Below, piece by piece: positions 60,725 to 64,000 of a DNA stretch of 64,000 nt. The notes under the pieces were generated by a model that saw only the letters and a list, made by a program, of their open reading frames with translations, did not search any database and was not told the origin of the DNA. The translations under genes and the position numbers were made by a program. Position 1 is the first letter of the stretch. Each line of letters begins with the position of its first letter. The DNA is taken from assembly GCF_002109385.1 (NCBI RefSeq), contig NZ_CP020814.1, positions 2,255,501-2,319,500 on the forward strand, in the 5' to 3' direction. The DNA is from Halalkalibacter krulwichiae. GTDB taxonomy: Bacteria; Bacillota; Bacilli; Bacillales; Bacillaceae_D.

Positions 60725-60847
60725 ATGAATAAAAAAAGTTCTATTTGTCCTTACTGTCAGTCTGAAATGAAGCAACTTAAACATAGTATTATTTGTAAAT
60801 GTGGTTTCAAATTCAAGACGATAAAAGCGGCATTATTTGCTAGCTGA
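60725..60847 (+). CDS. Small zinc-ribbon-like protein (40 aa)
   Basis: A 40-residue frame with paired cysteines, CPYC near residue 8 and CKCG near residue 24, giving a one-zinc ribbon, and a basic end (FKFKTIKAALFAS). AAAGGAG lies nine bases before the ATG, overlapping the end of the hemH remnant. It ends before a strong hairpin. Not matched to a named family. Confidence 0.6.
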   Translation: MNKKSSICPYCQSEMKQLKHSIICKCGFKFKTIKAALFAS

Positions 60848-60855
60848 AATTAACT

Positions 60856-60900
60856 AGAGGATGTCCGCAAGTGGCTTTGCGACATCCTCTTTTGCTTTTG
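60856..60900 (+). terminator. Terminator after the zinc-ribbon gene
   Basis: AGAGGATGTC pairs with GACATCCTCT with further CGCAA/TTGCG pairing, followed by TTTGCTTTTG. Confidence 0.75.
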
Positions 60901-60908
60901 CTTAATTA

Positions 60909-62006
60909 TTATTTCGCTGCAATGATCTCTTCTATTTCTTGTAGGATCTCTTGTTTCAATTGATCGACTTTACTAAAATCCATGGCTTCAATATAATATG
61001 CTTCTAATTGATCACGCAGCTCTTTTGCCTCTGCTAAATAAGATACTCCTTCTTTCATTTTATCTTTATATGGTTTGGTTGTTCTAGCAATGTCATCTGC
61101 AAATTTTTCATCCGTTCCTTGTGCTATACACCTTTGATACATATCAACAATTTCATCTGTTTCTCTATTAGGGAAATATTCATGGGGTGCCGTACTATCA
61201 AAGATAGCAACACCAAGCTCTCTCAAAATAACCATATCTAAGCTATGAGGATCAAAACCACAATGATACACCTCAACATCATATCCTTTTTCCTCACCTG
61301 CGGCAGCAATTTTCTTCAACATTGTTGATTTGCCTGATCCCGCTCTCCCTTTAATAAAATAACGCTTTTCTATATCCTCTGTTAAATTTTGAATAAAATC
61401 AACTGCCCCCTTTGGTGTTGCAGCTCCTAAAAAACGATGTTTCACAGTTGATATTTTTTCCTTTGTCTTTTCACCATAAAATTGTTGAATTAACTCTTCT
61501 GTTAATTTATTCGCTTCATCAAAATCCATATTGTTTATATAAATTTCTTCTATATCGTCGTGCGCTTTTAATGCTGCTGCAAATGTATGGTAAGCAGTCT
61601 GAAACTTTTCAAAAATAGCCTTGTTCAACTCAAAAATTTCGTTCTTATACGGTAATAACTTGGTTCGATCCCATGCAACACTTAAGTTAACATATTCATC
61701 AATAATTCCCGGTGCTTTCGGTTCAATGACATGTGGAGCTGTTCCGTCAACGATTCCAATTTTATACTGAGGAATAATGACACCATCAATCGAGTTATTA
61801 TCGGAAGAGCAATGCAGAAATTCAATATCTAAGCCTTTGTTAACCATTTCCTCCCCAACAGTTTTCATTAAGGAGGATTTTCCTGTGCCAGGGCCACCTT
61901 TTAGAATAAATATCCGTTCTAAGTCTTGCAATGCATTATCATATAAACTATAAAATCCCTTTGCGGTATTACCACCTGCATAATAGTTAATAATTTTTCC
62001 AGTCAT
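60909..62006 (-). CDS. Twin P-loop ATPase-like protein (PRK06851 family)
   Basis: A 365-residue protein made of two similar P-loop domains. The first Walker A is GGPGTGKSS (residues 37-45), the second GRAGSGKST (about 215-223). Each is followed by the same pattern, EFLHCSSDNNSIDGVIIP and EVYHCGFDPHSLDMVILRE, then DGTAPH / DSTAPHE. The doubled layout and the (D/S)TAPH motif mark the PRK06851 family, found in spore-forming Firmicutes with unknown role. ATG 62006 has GGGAGAGGGTGA upstream; a longer frame lacks support. Confidence 0.85.
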   Translation of the reverse strand: MTGKIINYYAGGNTAKGFYSLYDNALQDLERIFILKGGPGTGKSSLMKTVGEEMVNKGLDIEFLHCSSDNNSIDGVIIPQYKIGIVDGTAPHVIEPKAPGIIDEYVNLSVAWDRTKLLPYKNEIFELNKAIFEKFQTAYHTFAAALKAHDDIEEIYINNMDFDEANKLTEELIQQFYGEKTKEKISTVKHRFLGAATPKGAVDFIQNLTEDIEKRYFIKGRAGSGKSTMLKKIAAAGEEKGYDVEVYHCGFDPHSLDMVILRELGVAIFDSTAPHEYFPNRETDEIVDMYQRCIAQGTDEKFADDIARTTKPYKDKMKEGVSYLAEAKELRDQLEAYYIEAMDFSKVDQLKQEILQEIEEIIAAK

Positions 62007-62124
62007 GTAAATCACCCTCTCCCATCCTTTAATTCCAACATATGTAGATATTGTAACAAGGTGATTGCCTATATGACATAAATTATAATTTTTCAACCTA
62101 GTCTTAAACATTAGAGCTAAAAAA

Positions 62125-62154
62125 GAAAAACACTTGTTTTTCCAAGTGTTTTTC
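62125..62154 (-). terminator. Terminator of the 80-residue gene
   Basis: GAAAAACACTTG pairs perfectly with CAAGTGTTTTTC; TTTTTTA follows on the minus strand. Confidence 0.8.
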
Positions 62155-62169
62155 TTCCTTTTCTATTAT

Positions 62170-62412
62170 CTATCCTATTTTCTCATTTGTATCGTCATGA
62201 TTTAGTAGTGAGCGCTTATTTACCGTAAGCTCGTTTTTATTTAATAAATATTTCAGGTGATCAACCGGCATAGCTCCTCTTCCCTTTCCATTTCCAAGTG
62301 TAAATTGAACAATGTCTCCACTTTGTCTGACGATTGTTAATGTATCAGCCGAATTAAAAACACCTGGCATCACGTGAGCTATTTTATATTCTGTTCCTAG
62401 TTCGAATGTCAT
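62170..62412 (-). CDS. Hypothetical protein (80 aa)
   Basis: Not recognised. A small beta-rich protein (FELGTEYKIAHVMPGVFNSA, SGDIVQFTLGNGKGRGAMP) ending in a charged helix. The first 55 residues look like a small barrel (SH3- or KOW-like). AAGGAG lies upstream of the ATG. Single gene between the amine oxidase and twin P-loop genes, with its own terminator. Confidence 0.65.
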   Translation of the reverse strand: MTFELGTEYKIAHVMPGVFNSADTLTIVRQSGDIVQFTLGNGKGRGAMPVDHLKYLLNKNELTVNKRSLLNHDDTNEKIG

Positions 62413-62491
62413 AAGAGGACACTCCTTTTTGCAGTTTTGCTAGTAGTATGGCTTATGTCAATATTCTCCATACATACTTTTTCCATTTCGT

Positions 62492-63832
62492 TCATTTAAG
62501 TAGCTCTACCACATCCATTGCCGCCCGTTCGCCGGATTGTATGGCTCCCTCCATGTACATTCTCCATTCTGATGCTAGCTCAGTCCCCGCCCAATGGATG
62601 GGTCCAATTGGATTTCTTAAGCTTGGCCCTAATTGACTAATAACACCTATTGGAAAATGTATTCCATACCCTCCTCTAGTCCATTCATCATCTGACCAAT
62701 CTTTTTCAAATACTTGACATGGCGACATCACTAATTGACCAAAATAACGTCTTAACTGATTTTTGATTTGATTTATTCTGCTTTCAACTGATAATCTACC
62801 TAACTTACGGGCAAACTCACCTGTGATAAAGGTCGTTAATACACCCTTACTCATATCGGTTGGGGAGCTATCAAGCGTTAGCTTCACCGGTCCTTGATTA
62901 GAATAAACTGTACCATTGTACCCTTGTTCCCTCCAAAATGGTTTTCCGTAGGTAAAGATCAACTTTATCACTGATGGCATACCGGCTCGTTCATTTAATT
63001 GAGCTCGATCGGCTAACAAAGGCGGTGAAAATTGAATACGCGTTACAAGATTAGGAGGGACCGCTAGCACAACTTTTTTCGCTCTCCAATTTTGATTATA
63101 TGTATGTACAAATACTCCATCAGCATCATATTCAATTGATTGTACTTGTTGATTAAACTGGATCTGCCCCTCTAAACTGTCAGCTATTCTTTTTGTTAGT
63201 GTACCTGCTCCCTCTTCAATCCAATAATCCTCAGCTGTTAGTAATCGATCTATTGATCCAGCAGCCGCGATACACCATAGCAAATCAAGGGTTGAAACCT
63301 CATACAATTTACTGCATAAAACTTCTTCAAGCAATAGTTGAAATAATTGTTTAGCCTTATTCGTAGATCCATGTTCTATAATAAATTGCTCGACTGTTTT
63401 TTTATCCAATTCTTGCGCTAATTCTGTTTTCCACGGACAGTCTTTTGAGAGTTGTTTACTCAAGATATTCATTCTCATTTTAAGCTTTAATGCATCAAGC
63501 GCTTCTATTAGTGACAGTGGCCAAGAGCCTGTTTTTTTCTCAATGACTCCATTAAAATCATAAATTGTATTACCAGTTCGGTATGTTGGTGTTAGTCGAA
63601 GACCGTACTTGGTTACTAGTTGCTTAACGCGCTTATGATAAGGGCTCACCCATTGAGCACCCAAATCTATTGCGATCTGCTCTTCTGTTTTAATTGTATG
63701 GATTCTTCCTCCTGATCTATGACGGGCTTCTAACACGATAAATGAACGATTCTGTTCTTTTAATTTTAGAGCTGCGGATAAGCCTGCTAAACCGGCACCA
63801 ACTATTACTACATCTGTTTCCCCTGATGACAC
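62492..63832 (-). CDS. FAD-dependent amine oxidase (monoamine oxidase family)
   Basis: A 446-residue flavoprotein. The N-terminal dinucleotide-binding fold is DVVIVGAGLAGLSAAL, with the second FAD contact in HRSGGRIHTI, and the C-terminal FAD block is GPIHWAGTELASEWRMYMEGA. It should oxidise an amine to an imine/aldehyde with H2O2. Such genes are often annotated putrescine or tyramine oxidase; the substrate cannot be told. GTG 63832 is used with GGGGAA upstream. It is a single-gene unit. Confidence 0.88.
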   Translation of the reverse strand: MSSGETDVVIVGAGLAGLSAALKLKEQNRSFIVLEARHRSGGRIHTIKTEEQIAIDLGAQWVSPYHKRVKQLVTKYGLRLTPTYRTGNTIYDFNGVIEKKTGSWPLSLIEALDALKLKMRMNILSKQLSKDCPWKTELAQELDKKTVEQFIIEHGSTNKAKQLFQLLLEEVLCSKLYEVSTLDLLWCIAAAGSIDRLLTAEDYWIEEGAGTLTKRIADSLEGQIQFNQQVQSIEYDADGVFVHTYNQNWRAKKVVLAVPPNLVTRIQFSPPLLADRAQLNERAGMPSVIKLIFTYGKPFWREQGYNGTVYSNQGPVKLTLDSSPTDMSKGVLTTFITGEFARKLGRLSVESRINQIKNQLRRYFGQLVMSPCQVFEKDWSDDEWTRGGYGIHFPIGVISQLGPSLRNPIGPIHWAGTELASEWRMYMEGAIQSGERAAMDVVELLK

Positions 63833-63913
63833 GTATCATTCCCCACTTTCTTTCAATACGTATTCTTGAAGCATTTAATGTTATTGTTGGGCTTTTTTAG
63901 CGTTTTATGTGAA

Positions 63914-63943
63914 AAGAAAAAAAAGCAGCACAGGGCTGCTTCT
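63914..63943 (-). terminator. Terminator of the edge gene
   Basis: AGAAGCAGC (minus strand) pairs with GCTGCTTTT around a short loop; a run of T follows. Confidence 0.75.
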
Positions 63944-63956
63944 AAGAAAATAAATA

Positions 63957-64000
63957 TTATTTCGTAAATCCTTCTGTTAATTGCGGAACAACTTGTTTTT
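63957..64000 (-). CDS. 3' end of a gene running off the window
   Basis: The minus strand frame gives ...KQVVPQLTEGFTK then TAA (63959-63957), with a terminator behind. Only about 14 residues are visible, so the product cannot be named. Confidence 0.55.
   Translation of the reverse strand, partial: KQVVPQLTEGFTK

Noticed and set aside
1..64000. Mobile elements, CRISPR arrays, tRNA genes, prophage
   Set aside because: No transposase, integrase, regularly spaced repeat array or cloverleaf was seen; one phage-like small protein (41974-42243) stands alone.

Overview
The window looks like chromosome of a low-GC, endospore-forming member of the Bacillaceae. The evidence is an SspH-type spore protein, a YaaH/SleL-type cortex-lytic enzyme, the kam/yod lysine operon, a B-type RNase P RNA, ClpE with CtsR boxes, NsrR, MmcB/YkuK/YokU/YfhD-type small proteins, and Bacillus-style AGGAGG ribosome binding sites with frequent TTG/GTG starts. 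I see no prophage, insertion sequence, tRNA or CRISPR array. The species cannot be named from the sequence.

Layout. 1-800: end of a Na+/Ca2+ exchanger. 880-1205: a compact type I toxin-antitoxin module (27-residue holin-like toxin, antisense RNA on the other strand, and a LexA-like box over the toxin promoter). 1225-6900: flavin oxidoreductase, TraB-family protein, sspH and CtsR-controlled clpE. 6920-7630: rnpB with an unexplained 214-base stretch behind it. 7647-15080: PBP2-type transpeptidase, YdcF, M3 peptidase, 6-phosphogluconate dehydrogenase, YkuK and small proteins. 15300-25150: orphan allantoinase, then a lysine catabolic cluster (kamA-yokU-yodT-yodS-yodR-yodQ) behind a near-consensus sigma-54 promoter, with ablB and a KamR-like enhancer-binding protein upstream. 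25190-37000: cardiolipin synthase, SleL, M50 protein, nitroreductase, MmcB-like nuclease, Suv3-like helicase, and a Na/Pi cotransporter behind a PhoP box. 38100-41730: orphan histidine kinase broken by a stop codon, a Med-like BMP sensor protein and a signal peptidase. 42300-46900: ABC exporter with divergent TetR regulator, and a cold-shock protein. 47300-52800: lytic transglycosylase, hydrolase, CorC-type protein, nsrR, and a Fur-box-controlled DUF1450-like protein. 52960-57430: amidohydrolase and MFS transporter with a divergent GAF/PucR-type activator. 57500-64000: small ATP-dependent ligase, DUF1906 surface protein, ferrochelatase remnant, twin P-loop protein, amine oxidase, and the tail of an edge gene.

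How genes work together. The kam/yod genes should turn lysine into beta-lysine and then process it through transaminase, CoA-transferase and deacylase steps under sigma-54. The amidohydrolase and MFS importer form a scavenging pair under the PucR-type regulator. The kinase and Med-like protein look like one sensing unit.

A caution runs through the annotation. Seven single-base losses interrupt otherwise normal genes (caxA, yodQ twice, yodS, an alpha/beta hydrolase, an M20 amidohydrolase and the hemH remnant), nearly all in or next to short homopolymer runs. That pattern suggests sequencing error at least as much as gene decay. Two in-frame stop codons (histidine kinase, M50 protein) and the internal deletion in hemH are different in kind and more likely real.
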